A stretch of DNA of 64,000 bases from Bryobacterales bacterium. Lineage in GTDB: Bacteria > Acidobacteriota > Terriglobia > Bryobacterales > Bryobacteraceae. Below the pieces are notes generated by a model. It was not told the origin of the DNA. It did not search any database and saw nothing but the letters and a program-made list of their open reading frames with translations. The stretch spans positions 45,566 through 109,565 of the forward strand of contig PMYB01000127.1 in the NCBI GenBank assembly GCA_003170915.1. Reading direction: 5' to 3'. This document shows positions 49,723-57,816 of the stretch, in pieces. Each line of letters begins with the position of its first letter. Positions within the stretch are counted from its first letter, which is position 1. Position numbers and translations under genes: made by a program.

Positions 49723-49896
49723 ATGCCAACAGATACCGCCTTGCGCGAAAGACTCAACGCGATGGCCGACCAGCTCCAAATCATCGAAATGTTAAAAGGC
49801 TGGCACCACATGATGGGCTCTCAGCTCAATCAGGAATATGAAACGCTGATGGATCAATACGAAAAACTGACCGGCCACCGCAACACCAGAAACTGA
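49723..49896 (+). CDS. Short helical hypothetical protein
   Basis: 57 residues missed by the track: MPTDTALRERLNAMADQLQI..., then KGWHHMMGSQLNQEYETLMD and a short tail. Fully helical. GGAG lies 9 bases upstream of the ATG (GGAGATCGTTCCC). It follows the gene at 49385 by 62 bases in the same direction. Confidence 0.5.
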   Translation: MPTDTALRERLNAMADQLQIIEMLKGWHHMMGSQLNQEYETLMDQYEKLTGHRNTRN

Positions 49897-50025
49897 TATC
49901 CCACGCGGAAACAGCCCTGACCGGCTGTTTCCCTTGTTGAATCCCGCCCGCCCGTTCGGGACTTGCGCCCTCACACCCTGAAGCATGGCCGCTGCGCGGC
50001 AAGAAGCGCTATCATCTAAGCACGT

Positions 50026-50391
50026 ATGGCCGACCGGACCACGTCCGCCGCCAAGAGCGTCGAAGGGCTGCATCATGATGAAAGCGCCCTCGACCGCGCC
50101 CTTGCGCTGCGCGACCAGTTCGCCCGCGCGCAGAACGACAACCAGAAACAGAAGGAAACCGAGGCGGAAAAACCGCCTGAAGGTTCGAAGATGGTCAATC
50201 AGGACGCGCCGGTCCTGCGCCCCACGCCGAGCGGCCCGATGCGCCAGATGACCGACCGCCAGGCCTCTTCAGCGCGGCTGGGCAAAGAACGCGGCGAAGC
50301 CGGGAAGAAGAACGAAGCGGCGAAAATGGCGCAGCAGTTCAGGTCCCTGCAGGGCAAATCGCACGATCACGAACACGACCGCGATCATTGA
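50026..50391 (+). CDS. Charged hypothetical protein
   Basis: 121 residues, very polar and helical, with a QFARAQNDNQKQKETEAEKP tract, MRQMTDRQASSARLGKERGE and a histidine-rich end (SHDHEHDRDH). No hydrophobic core is visible, so probably largely disordered. Its stop overlaps the coupling-protein stop by 7 bases in convergent orientation. Unknown function, possibly relaxosome-associated. Confidence 0.5.
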   Translation: MADRTTSAAKSVEGLHHDESALDRALALRDQFARAQNDNQKQKETEAEKPPEGSKMVNQDAPVLRPTPSGPMRQMTDRQASSARLGKERGEAGKKNEAAKMAQQFRSLQGKSHDHEHDRDH

Positions 50392-52841
50392 CCCGATGCC
50401 GGCACACGTTCCGAACAGCGCTGCATCCTGAGCGCCGCGCTCTTTAATTCCTTTTCTTTCGGGATAACCATTACGAAATATGCCACGAGCGCCCCTGCGG
50501 CAATAACTCCCAAGCCGTTGATGTTTCCGGCGATGGCAAGCAGAAAAGCCAGCACGGCTGCCGCGCTTCCAATCCAGAGCTTCATTTTCCGGATTGAACT
50601 GCTGATGTCGTGTTCGGTCTGCACAAAGCATTTTTTCACCTTCCCGCAATGTTCCGCCACATCGGAAAACGGGTCGATCAGCGGCGCCCCATCCTCGTAA
50701 TACCGCATGGAAAACAGCGGCCCCTCAGGGAGGGCGTTACTCTGATTCTGTCCCGGCACCGCCGTGATCATCCCGTCACGTGGCGCTCTGATATTGGCCT
50801 TCGCCGTACCTGCCGGTGTGCGCACCACGGCCGCGATGTCTCCCGCCATGACGATCTGGCCCGCCGCAATGCCCCATTGTGCAGACAGCCCCAGAACGCC
50901 GCATAGCGACAAGAACTCGGCGTCCATGCTCCGGCTGTCGATCGTCAGTTCCTTGGGCGCGATCAGCGGATGATCGGGATGGGGGTCGAACAGACCCATG
51001 AACTGGAAATCCTCGTAGTAATTCACCCGCCGCAGCGCCACCGGACGCGCCCCGGAGATCACCGCCAGCGCCAGCCCTGGATAGGAGGGATGCGCCCGGT
51101 CGTCGATGCGAGCGAATACCTGTCCTATCTCATCGGGCGTGACAAGGGCGCGCTTCTGGATGGTTTCGCTAGCCCCCGAGGTGCGGGACTGCGAGGTGCC
51201 GCGCGTGGCCCCTTCGGTTTCGCTTGTGCCGGTCCCCGAAGTATCCGAAGTCCCGTCAGTGGTCGACCGGGACGTGCCGTGCGACACGCCGTGCGACTCG
51301 CCCTCGGTCCAGCCTCTGGATTCACCCTGCGACTGGCTCCTGCTGTCCCCGATCCTCTCGTTGTCGTAGTGGCGGAAAATCCTGCCCTGCGCATAGGTGT
51401 AATTGTGCGAACGGCTTTCGGAGCTGTTGACGCCCCATGATTTCCCGGTGCTGGTCGAGCTGTTTGTCCCTTCCGATTCCGATGTGCCCTCCGACCGCGA
51501 CCGTCCCCGGCTTTCCGATTGCGACCGCCCCGTGCTGCGCGAAAGGCTTTCGGATTCCGAGGTGCCCTCGCTTTCCGACTTCACCTCGCGGACGACCTCG
51601 GTTTCGCCGATCAGTTTGCTGACGTAGTCGCGCGAGAAATTGTCCTCAAGGTTGAAAAACACCTTGAGGCCGGAGTTGGCGAGGAAGGTTTCCCAGTTCT
51701 CCTTATACGCCCCCTTGAGCTGCTCAAGGCTTTGCAGGACGAAGAACATCTTGACACCGTAACCGGCGATCTGGGCGACGGCGTGCTCGATGACCTCCAT
51801 CCGTTTCAGCCCCGCGAATTCATCGAGCACCAGCAGGACGGGATGCCCGGCCTTGGGGCGTCCGCTCACCTTCTCCATTTCGGTGACGGTCAGGGAGATC
51901 ATCATGCGCAGCCACCGGTAATGAGTGCTCATGTAGCGCTGCGGCAGGCACAGGTAAAGACTGAGCCCCTCGGGGCGGGTTTTCAGCTCCGAAAGCTGGA
52001 AGTCCGAAGCCCCCAGCAGCCGCTGCATGGCGGGTGAATCGATAAACTCGGTGTTCCGGTTGGCGACCTGCAGCACGCTTTCATACTGCTTGGGCGAATT
52101 GATCAGCATGTTGGTGAAGGAATCGCCGATGCCGGCGACCAGCCCGTCGAATGCCGGGTTGTTCGCCAGCCCCGTCCACAGCAGGCCGTGCGCCGGGGGA
52201 AGATCAGTCTCGCCCGCCTGCCGCAGCTCCTCGATCGATTCCCAGTCGCCCCGCGTGACCAGTTTGCGCAGGGTGATCAGGTTCCGGCGGCCGTCGTACC
52301 GGGGCGCAGTCAGCACGTGCAGGATCAGCCCCTTGACCATGGCCCGCGCCGATTCGTCCCAGAACGGATCGGTCGCAGCACCCTCGTGGATGACGACAAG
52401 GGCGTCGGCGATGCGCCCTGCCTCGTCGATGGTTTCCTCGTTTTGGGGATCGAGGGAGTCAAGCGGATTGAAGCGCCCCCGCAGGGGGTCGTCCACTTGG
52501 GCGGACTGGAACGGGTCGAGAACCTTGACCGTCTGGTTCATGCCCGTTGCGTGCTGCGATCCTGCGCCCCTTCTGGCGGCGGTTATGGTGGCGTTTTCGC
52601 CCTTGGGATCGACGACGCAGACGGAACCCGGCCAGGTCAGCAGCGCCGGGATTATCCCGGTCGTGCCCTTGCCGCCCCGCGATCCTCCGACGAGGCAGAC
52701 ATGGCGGTCGTCCATGTAGCCGAGGGGAACCTCGTGTTCACTGGCGGAGCGCCCCAGCCAGATCATGCCGTCATGGTAAAGGTATCGTTCCTCGACCTCG
52801 TCGGGGTTCGCCCACTCGGCCGTGGCGATGCGCATGGTCAT
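50385..52841 (-). CDS. VirD4/TraG-type coupling protein with serine-rich linker and C-terminal membrane helices
   Basis: 818 residues. An ATPase of the type IV coupling family: Walker A GGSRGGKGTTG near 55, Walker B-like LLVLDEFAGLKRME near 345, and a TraG-like core. Unusual features follow. Residues about 440-590 form a long Ser/Gly/Glu/Thr-rich repetitive linker (SESEGTSESESLSRSTGRSQ type). Two hydrophobic helices lie near the C-terminus (WIGSAAAVLAFLLAIAGN and LGVIAAGALVAYFVMVI) instead of the usual N-terminal anchor. It would bring the relaxosome to a secretion channel, encoded elsewhere. The start at 52841 has little ribosome-site support. Confidence 0.85.
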   Translation of the reverse strand: MTMRIATAEWANPDEVEERYLYHDGMIWLGRSASEHEVPLGYMDDRHVCLVGGSRGGKGTTGIIPALLTWPGSVCVVDPKGENATITAARRGAGSQHATGMNQTVKVLDPFQSAQVDDPLRGRFNPLDSLDPQNEETIDEAGRIADALVVIHEGAATDPFWDESARAMVKGLILHVLTAPRYDGRRNLITLRKLVTRGDWESIEELRQAGETDLPPAHGLLWTGLANNPAFDGLVAGIGDSFTNMLINSPKQYESVLQVANRNTEFIDSPAMQRLLGASDFQLSELKTRPEGLSLYLCLPQRYMSTHYRWLRMMISLTVTEMEKVSGRPKAGHPVLLVLDEFAGLKRMEVIEHAVAQIAGYGVKMFFVLQSLEQLKGAYKENWETFLANSGLKVFFNLEDNFSRDYVSKLIGETEVVREVKSESEGTSESESLSRSTGRSQSESRGRSRSEGTSESEGTNSSTSTGKSWGVNSSESRSHNYTYAQGRIFRHYDNERIGDSRSQSQGESRGWTEGESHGVSHGTSRSTTDGTSDTSGTGTSETEGATRGTSQSRTSGASETIQKRALVTPDEIGQVFARIDDRAHPSYPGLALAVISGARPVALRRVNYYEDFQFMGLFDPHPDHPLIAPKELTIDSRSMDAEFLSLCGVLGLSAQWGIAAGQIVMAGDIAAVVRTPAGTAKANIRAPRDGMITAVPGQNQSNALPEGPLFSMRYYEDGAPLIDPFSDVAEHCGKVKKCFVQTEHDISSSIRKMKLWIGSAAAVLAFLLAIAGNINGLGVIAAGALVAYFVMVIPKEKELKSAALRMQRCSERVPASGQ

Positions 52842-53417
52842 TGGTCAGCAAGCTCGGAGATAATTAATCATACGCCCGTTGAGGTTTCGTTAAGGGATCG
52901 GGCGCAAGAATCCCGTTGCAGGGGAAGGCGGGTGATATTATGATGCGGTTACGTCAATCGATTCCGGTTTTGTTCTGCGCCTGTCGCAGTGAAGAAGCAA
53001 AGCCAAAAAGAGCAGAGAACCGCGTCGCTATACCGCTCGCGAGATGTGCGCGTGTTCCACGCGCCACCGGCTTCGCCTCATCTTGGCAAGGGGGCAGCTT
53101 CGCCCCCCGTTGCATCCCCCGGAGCAGGACCTTCGGCCCGTGCACCCGACCGGGGCGATTTCATCAGCCCCTGGACCCTCGACCGCGGGGAGACTTCGCT
53201 CTCCCCCCGGACCCCCATCGACCAGGCGTGTGCCGCCATGGACCCGCAGCAGGGCTTTCGCGCCCCTGCACCACGAACCGGGCAGCGTGCCGCCCCGGTG
53301 CCCCTGCATACCGGAGCATGCCATGACAAGAGGCGATACGAGGCCCCGTCCCGCGAAGGCGGGACAGCTTCTTAAGAAATTCGCGCCTTCGCGCGGGGGC
53401 CGAGGAGGGAAATCTTA
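52842..53417. other. Hairpin-rich region between coupling protein and mobC (oriT candidate)
   Basis: 576 bases without a supported gene; the ORFs listed there look like GC-rich noise. It holds an AT-rich start (52855-52960) and then several compact hairpins, such as GGGGGC AGCTTC GCCCCC at 53090 and GGGGAGA CTTCGC TCTCCCC at 53187. Such clustered stems beside mobC fit an oriT or attenuated leader. Confidence 0.45.
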
Positions 53418-53831
53418 ATGTCAACCAGCGGCAGCCAGAAGCGAAAGGTCACGGCCCGCATCGCCATCAACTGCACCCCCGCCCAGAAGGCCGCGATCAT
53501 GGCGAAGATCGACGCCACCGGCCTGTCCCCCTCGGCCATGTGTCTCGCGGTGCTGCTGGATGTGCCCCTGCCCCCGCGCCGCCGCCCCTCCGTCGATACC
53601 GTGCTGCTGGCGAAGGTTCTGGCCGAGCTGGGCAAGATCGGCTCGAACATCAACCAGATCGCATACCACCTTAACGCCGGGCGCCCCGGCGATGTCATGG
53701 ACGGCAGCATCGAATCCGCCCTCGCCGAGCTACTCGAATGGCGCACCGCGCTGATGCAGTCCCTGGGTTATGAGCGCAACCGGCACGTCACGCCGGAGCC
53801 GCAAGGCGTAGGTGGAAAGCCCTCGGAATGA
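53418..53831 (+). CDS. mobC: MobC-like relaxosome accessory protein
   Basis: 137 residues. A short N-terminal ribbon-helix-helix region (RIAINCTPAQKAAIMAKIDA) precedes the MobC signature LAELGKIGSNINQIAYHLNA. MobC proteins bind near nic and help the relaxase open oriT. It overlaps the next gene as ATGA. Position 3' of the hairpin-rich region supports oriT there. Normal length for the family. Confidence 0.85.
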   Translation: MSTSGSQKRKVTARIAINCTPAQKAAIMAKIDATGLSPSAMCLAVLLDVPLPPRRRPSVDTVLLAKVLAELGKIGSNINQIAYHLNAGRPGDVMDGSIESALAELLEWRTALMQSLGYERNRHVTPEPQGVGGKPSE

Positions 53832-54229
53832 CTGATCAGCGCTCCCGCCTTGAAGCACCGAATTGCGCCGCGTCCCAAGGAGACAGCCCAGAAAGCGTCG
53901 GTCCGCCGCTGCCCGTAGACAGCCCCCTGGTCGAGCGGTATTATCCGCCCATGAAAAGGAAAAAGACCGACCGGGATCTGTTCAATCAGCAACTCCTGCA
54001 AGTCCACAACGACTACATCGGCCCCGCTATTAAAGAAGCTATCGAACGGGCGAATGCGGTCCTGAAACCGCCCCCATCTGTCGTTATCCACGCCATCTTC
54101 GCCGCCGCGTTCAACGCGTGTACGGAGGCCGAGCCCGATGAAAGAAAAGCCTACGCTCTCTTTAACGAGACAGCGGCTTCGATCCTCGACTTCCACTCCA
54201 TACCATCCAATCTGCACCGCCATTCATAG
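53828..54229 (+). CDS. Hypothetical protein coupled to mobC
   Basis: 133 residues, start overlapping the mobC stop. The first 40 residues are polar; then comes a helical domain (RDLFNQQLLQVHNDYIGPAI, then SVVIHAIFAAAFNACTEA). No motif recognised. Translational coupling to MobC suggests a relaxosome or transfer-regulation role. Confidence 0.6.
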   Translation: MTDQRSRLEAPNCAASQGDSPESVGPPLPVDSPLVERYYPPMKRKKTDRDLFNQQLLQVHNDYIGPAIKEAIERANAVLKPPPSVVIHAIFAAAFNACTEAEPDERKAYALFNETAASILDFHSIPSNLHRHS

Positions 54230-55123
54230 CCCAGTATCTGGACGAGTCTGATCACCTTTTCTCATTCCCCTCAAATCAAGGGGACGCCGGGGCGCGAGGG
54301 TCCGCCCCCACGGCTGGCAAGCGTCTGCGCCGGCAAAGGATGCCGTGACGCCCCTTGGCATGCGCCTACCCCCCGCAAGAGGGGGACCGAAACACTGCCG
54401 CCGGTCGCCCCCCTTGCGCCATCCCCCCGGCCAGACCGCGCGCGAACCTGCGCGCCCAACCCCTGCCCCGCTTCAGCCCGTTTACCGAGAAGCCGGGCGC
54501 CCCGTTTCGATTCCCGGCCCGGCGGTTTTGACATCGCAGTTCCTCTGCCGGGGCGTCAGGCAGGCGCGATATATCGCCCCGGCATGCGCCCTTGTCCGCT
54601 TTTCGGAGGGCTCGCTAGGGCGGGAAAATCTCGCCCATAGCGCCGGCAAAGACGCCCCCCCTCACCCGCGGTGGGCGCAAACGCGCGGCTGTGATTTGTC
54701 TACTTCCCTACTTCTCTACTACCCTACTCCGCGACAACCCAACAACCCGCAAACTCTATGGCCGTGCTCGGTCGTTCGCCGCCCGTCAATGGCCGCCGTG
54801 GCTGCTGTGTTTCCCCGTTGACCGCCCGCCCCTTCGGCGCTACTGTTCTACTTGTAGGCAACGAGCGAATCAGCCTTCAAGCCAATCCGGCAACGCTCGC
54901 TGTCTCACAGTCTCGGACCCTCGCATCATCCAACTCTCGCAGTCTCAAACTCCGGAATTCCAGTTCTCTCCATCTCTCACTGTCTAAAACTCTCGGGCGC
55001 GCAAACGCTCAACCCAGGCAAGTAGACATGTATACAAATCTCGTTCACGCGCACTCTCGAATGCTCCAACCAGCCCCGTAGCCAACTCTCAAAGCCTCAA
55101 CCTCGCACAGGAGGAAACTAGCC
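54230..55123. other. 894-base non-coding region upstream of parA (centromere candidate)
   Basis: No ORF is supported. The first half is GC-rich. From 54700 the plus strand becomes pyrimidine-rich: four 8-base CTACTTCC-like repeats at 54700-54730, then irregular CTCTC-N-CAGTCTC blocks at about 54895-55090. Array-like DNA just upstream of a parA/RHH pair is where a partition site and operator are expected. Confidence 0.5.
54700..54730 (+). repeat. 8-bp tandem repeats (CTACTTCC type)
   Basis: CTACTTCC, CTACTTCT, CTACTACC, CTACTCC in direct tandem. Candidate binding sites of the RHH partition protein, 394 bases before parA. Confidence 0.55.
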
Positions 55124-55813
55124 ATGTATACAGTTGCTCTCGTCGCCCAGAAGGGCGGAACCGGCAAGACCACACTGGCGGTTTCGCTCGCCGTCGCCGC
55201 CGGCCAGGTCGGGTTGACCTCCATCATCGTCGATCTTGATCCCCAGGCCACCGCCTGCAACTGGAAAGACCGGAGGAAAGGCGACGGCCCCGTCGTTATC
55301 GACGCACAGCCCGCGCGGCTGGCCGCCGCGCTCGTTAAAGCCGCCGAAAACGGGGTGGACTTTGCCGTCATCGACACCCCGGCGCGCAACGAGCAGTCTG
55401 CCCTTGCCGCCGCCAAGGTGGCTGACCTTGTGCTGATCCCGTGCCGCCCCCAAGCCTACGATCTTGAGACCATTCCGAACACCAAGGAGATACTGGCTCT
55501 CGCCGGAAACACGCCCGCGCTTGCCATCCTCAACGCCGTTCCGGCCATCGGCGATCGCCACGAACAGGCGCGTGCCCTTCTCAACCGCCTGCAAGTCCCG
55601 GTCTGCCCCTACATGCTCGGCAACCGCGCCGTCTTCGGCGATGCGGGCGCGGTCGGACAGGCCGCCCAGGAATACGACCCGAGAGGGAAGGGGGCCGCGG
55701 AAATCCTACAAGTCTACAAGTATATTTTGAGCACTCTCGTCCAACTGTCGAAAGACAAAACCAAGCAGGAGCACCATGAGCACCAAAGCCAATCTGACCG
55801 AGCTGCTGGCTGA
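55124..55813 (+). CDS. parA: ParA-family partition ATPase
   Basis: 229 residues. Deviant Walker A KGGTGKTT at 10-17, Walker B-like VDLDPQATA near 38, and IDTPARNEQ near 82, as in small ParA/ParF proteins of type Ib partition loci that lack an N-terminal HTH. It moves the element by ATP-dependent patterning. AGGAGGAAA precedes the ATG. It overlaps the RHH gene by 38 bases. A partition module on an integrated element suggests that it also exists, at least briefly, as a circle. Confidence 0.9.
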   Translation: MYTVALVAQKGGTGKTTLAVSLAVAAGQVGLTSIIVDLDPQATACNWKDRRKGDGPVVIDAQPARLAAALVKAAENGVDFAVIDTPARNEQSALAAAKVADLVLIPCRPQAYDLETIPNTKEILALAGNTPALAILNAVPAIGDRHEQARALLNRLQVPVCPYMLGNRAVFGDAGAVGQAAQEYDPRGKGAAEILQVYKYILSTLVQLSKDKTKQEHHEHQSQSDRAAG

Positions 55814-56075
55814 GACCGGCGGCAGCGCCCGCCAGCGGAAAGCCGTCATCCGCCAACCGGCCGCCGCCAACGCAACCGCCCCGGCGCAGAAGGGGAGGGG
55901 AGGCACAAGCCCCATCACCGTGCATTTCCCCAAACAGGTGAGGGACCAGCTCAAGATTCTCGCTGTCCAGAGCGACAAGACGCTCCACAGCCTTGTGGCC
56001 GAGGCCTTCAACGATCTGTTCGCCAAGTACGGGAAGCCCGAGATAGCTCCGGCGCAGACAGAACACCCCGAATAA
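55776..56075 (+). CDS. ParG/CopG-like ribbon-helix-helix partition protein
   Basis: 99 residues: a flexible basic N-terminus with an arginine-like tail (SARQRKAVI), then a ribbon-helix-helix (ITVHFPKQVRDQLKILAVQS, DKTLHSLVAEAFNDLFAKYG). This is the design of ParG-type centromere-binding proteins: the tail stimulates the ParA ATPase and the RHH binds the array upstream. GCAGGAGCACC precedes the ATG. Confidence 0.8.
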   Translation: MSTKANLTELLAETGGSARQRKAVIRQPAAANATAPAQKGRGGTSPITVHFPKQVRDQLKILAVQSDKTLHSLVAEAFNDLFAKYGKPEIAPAQTEHPE

Positions 56076-56205
56076 ACCCGGCACATCGCCTAATGGGCGG
56101 GCAGGGGCGTTCGGCTGACGCCTTCCGCGAGGCCCAGGCGGCGCGCGGCTTTGATGGCTGGTAAGATTCGGCTGTGGGGAAAGAATTCAAAAACGGCCCA
56201 GATAT

Positions 56206-56228
56206 TTACACAGTTGCTTACACAGTTT
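56206..56228 (+). promoter_or_regulatory. Possible integrase arm-type sites
   Basis: TTACACAGTT at 56206 and again at 56218, 12 bases apart, followed by a related AAACAGTTACTTG at 56257. They lie within 60 bases of the att site on the element side, where arm-binding sites of tyrosine integrases occur. Confidence 0.4.
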
Positions 56229-56269
56229 CACATTTCTGAAATCTAACTCGCATGGAAACAGTTACTTGC

Positions 56270-56342
56270 AAGCACATGCAAGGGACTCAAAATCCCGCGA
56301 CCTTCACTGGTCATGAGGGTTCGACCCCCTCCTCCAGCACCA
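56270..56342 (+). other. Right att site: 3' fragment of tRNA-Leu(CAA)
   Basis: From GCATGCAAGGG through the anticodon loop ACTCAAAAT (anticodon CAA), the long variable arm, the T-loop GGGTTCGACCC and CTCCAGC ACCA with encoded CCA. The 5' acceptor and D-arm halves are absent (GCTGGAG would be expected). This is the classic remnant at the distal end of an element integrated into a tRNA gene. Island genes lie on its left, ordinary chromosomal genes on its right. Confidence 0.85.
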
Positions 56343-56444
56343 TTCATGCCGTTCACACGATCCAACCGGCGACACTGTCGGCAGACCTCCCGACGCCGCC
56401 GCTCCGTTCCGAGTACGAGTATGCGAGATTAGGATTACAAGGCT

Positions 56445-57428
56445 ATGATGGGCTTCTTTCGGGTCGGAGTACTCTCTTTTGCGTTGTTACACGCGGCCCG
56501 CGGCGAAAACCTGTTTGTCTATTTCGGGACGCACACGGCGGGTCCGGGCAAAGGATTTTCGCTGGCGCGTTTCGATACCACAACCGGAGCGCTGAGCAAG
56601 CCGGAATTCCTGCTGGAAGCGCCCGCGCCGGCATATTTCATCATCGCGCCGGATGGGAAGCATCTCTATACCTGCAACTCGACGGGGTTCGTGAGCGCCT
56701 ACGCCGTCGACCCCGCCACCGCGCGGCTGACGCTGCTAAATCAGCAACCCTCCGGCGGCGGCGACCCGAGTTACATCAACCTCGACCGCAGCGGACAATA
56801 CGTTTTCGCGGCGAATTACCAGGGCGGGAACATTGCCGCATGGAGGCTCCGGCCGGATGGCGGCATCGGCGAGCGGACGGCGTTTGTGCAGCACACCGGC
56901 AGCAGCGTGAATCCGCAGCGGCAGTCGCACGCGTTCGCGCACTCCATCCGCGTGGATCCCACCAATCGCTTCGTCCTGGCGGCCGACCTGGGGCTGGACA
57001 AGCTGTTCGTGTACAAGTTCGACGTTAAGAATGGGTCGCTGACTCCCAACGATCCGCCATTCGTCACAGTGAAGCCTGGGTCCGGACCGCGGCACGTGGT
57101 GTTCCATCCCAACGGGCGTTGGGTCTACCTGGTCACCGAAATGGGAAGTACCGTGATTCAGTACGAGTGGGACGCCAGGGGCGGCCGGCTGAAAGAGGCG
57201 CAGACGGTTTCGACGCTGCCCGCGGATTTCCACGGCGACGGCGCGTGCGCCGAGATCGCCGTGCACCCCAGCGGCAAGTTCTTGTACGCGTCGAACCGGG
57301 GGCACGACAGCATCGCCGTGTTTGCGATCGACGCCAAGAGCGGGCGGCTGACGGCGGTGGAGCATGTGCCCTCGGGCGGGAAGACACCGCGCAAGTTCGA
57401 CCTGGATCGGGCGGGGCGCGGAAGCTGA
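56445..57428 (+). CDS. Lactonase-type seven-bladed beta-propeller, C-terminally truncated
   Basis: 327 residues with a signal peptide (FFRVGVLSFALLHAARGE). Repeated propeller units follow, such as YVFAANYQGGNIAAW, RFVLAADLGLDKLFVY and FLYASNRGHDSIAVF, as in the 6-phosphogluconolactonase-like (YbhE) family. It would hydrolyse a lactone in the envelope. The family usually runs about 350-390 residues. After KTPRKFDLDRAGRG the frame stops, and a neighbouring frame resumes with KLTPVGTAA. That suggests an internal deletion with a frameshift of about one blade strand. The gene may be damaged. First chromosomal gene after the att site. Confidence 0.78.
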   Translation: MMGFFRVGVLSFALLHAARGENLFVYFGTHTAGPGKGFSLARFDTTTGALSKPEFLLEAPAPAYFIIAPDGKHLYTCNSTGFVSAYAVDPATARLTLLNQQPSGGGDPSYINLDRSGQYVFAANYQGGNIAAWRLRPDGGIGERTAFVQHTGSSVNPQRQSHAFAHSIRVDPTNRFVLAADLGLDKLFVYKFDVKNGSLTPNDPPFVTVKPGSGPRHVVFHPNGRWVYLVTEMGSTVIQYEWDARGGRLKEAQTVSTLPADFHGDGACAEIAVHPSGKFLYASNRGHDSIAVFAIDAKSGRLTAVEHVPSGGKTPRKFDLDRAGRGS

Positions 57429-57604
57429 CGCCCGTGGGGACCGCGGCGGCCCCGGCGAGCAGGGCGAGGCGTTTCGCGAGTACCAGCATTGGCGCCGTGG
57501 GCGACGGCAAGACATCCAACACGTCAGCCGCGCCGGAGAGCTTGAGAACCCCCGGTCCGCATGGCTCTTTTGGCCCATAGAAATCCGCCGGAATCAGGAG
57601 CAAA

Positions 57605-57805
57605 ATGGGTGCAATGGTATCCTCAGACGCGGCCGGGGTCGTTCGGGCGGCGGAGCATTTACTGTGGGTTTTGGTCCGCGCCGACGTCGAGAATCTTTCC
57701 GCTCCGCGGTGCGATCTGCTCCACAGGCTGGATGAACTGGAGCGCCGCGCGGCCGATCTGAACATTCCCGATCTCTACCGTCAAGTGCTGCTTCGGTACC
57801 GTTAG
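57605..57805 (+). CDS. Small hypothetical protein
   Basis: 66 residues with a strong ribosome site (CAGGAGCAAAATG). Helical and leucine-rich (AEHLLWVLVRADVENLSA, then LLHRLDELERRAADLNIP). Possibly a small cytosolic protein of the Bryobacter/Solibacter type; no family assigned. It lies 177 bases after the truncated lactonase gene; nothing else is supported between them. Confidence 0.45.
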   Translation: MGAMVSSDAAGVVRAAEHLLWVLVRADVENLSAPRCDLLHRLDELERRAADLNIPDLYRQVLLRYR

Positions 57806-57816
57806 GCGAGCGTTGC

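Noticed and set aside
52916-53375. ORFs 52916 and 52989 upstream of mobC
   Set aside because: Rich in Arg/Pro/Cys with no ribosome site; they read through a hairpin cluster.
1-56342. Type IV secretion (VirB/Trb) genes or an integrase
   Set aside because: No ORF with VirB4, VirB11 or tyrosine/serine recombinase motifs was found; the element is either mobilizable or has these genes left of the window.
56736-57578. 280-residue minus-strand ORF over the lactonase gene
   Set aside because: Antisense shadow of the propeller repeats.
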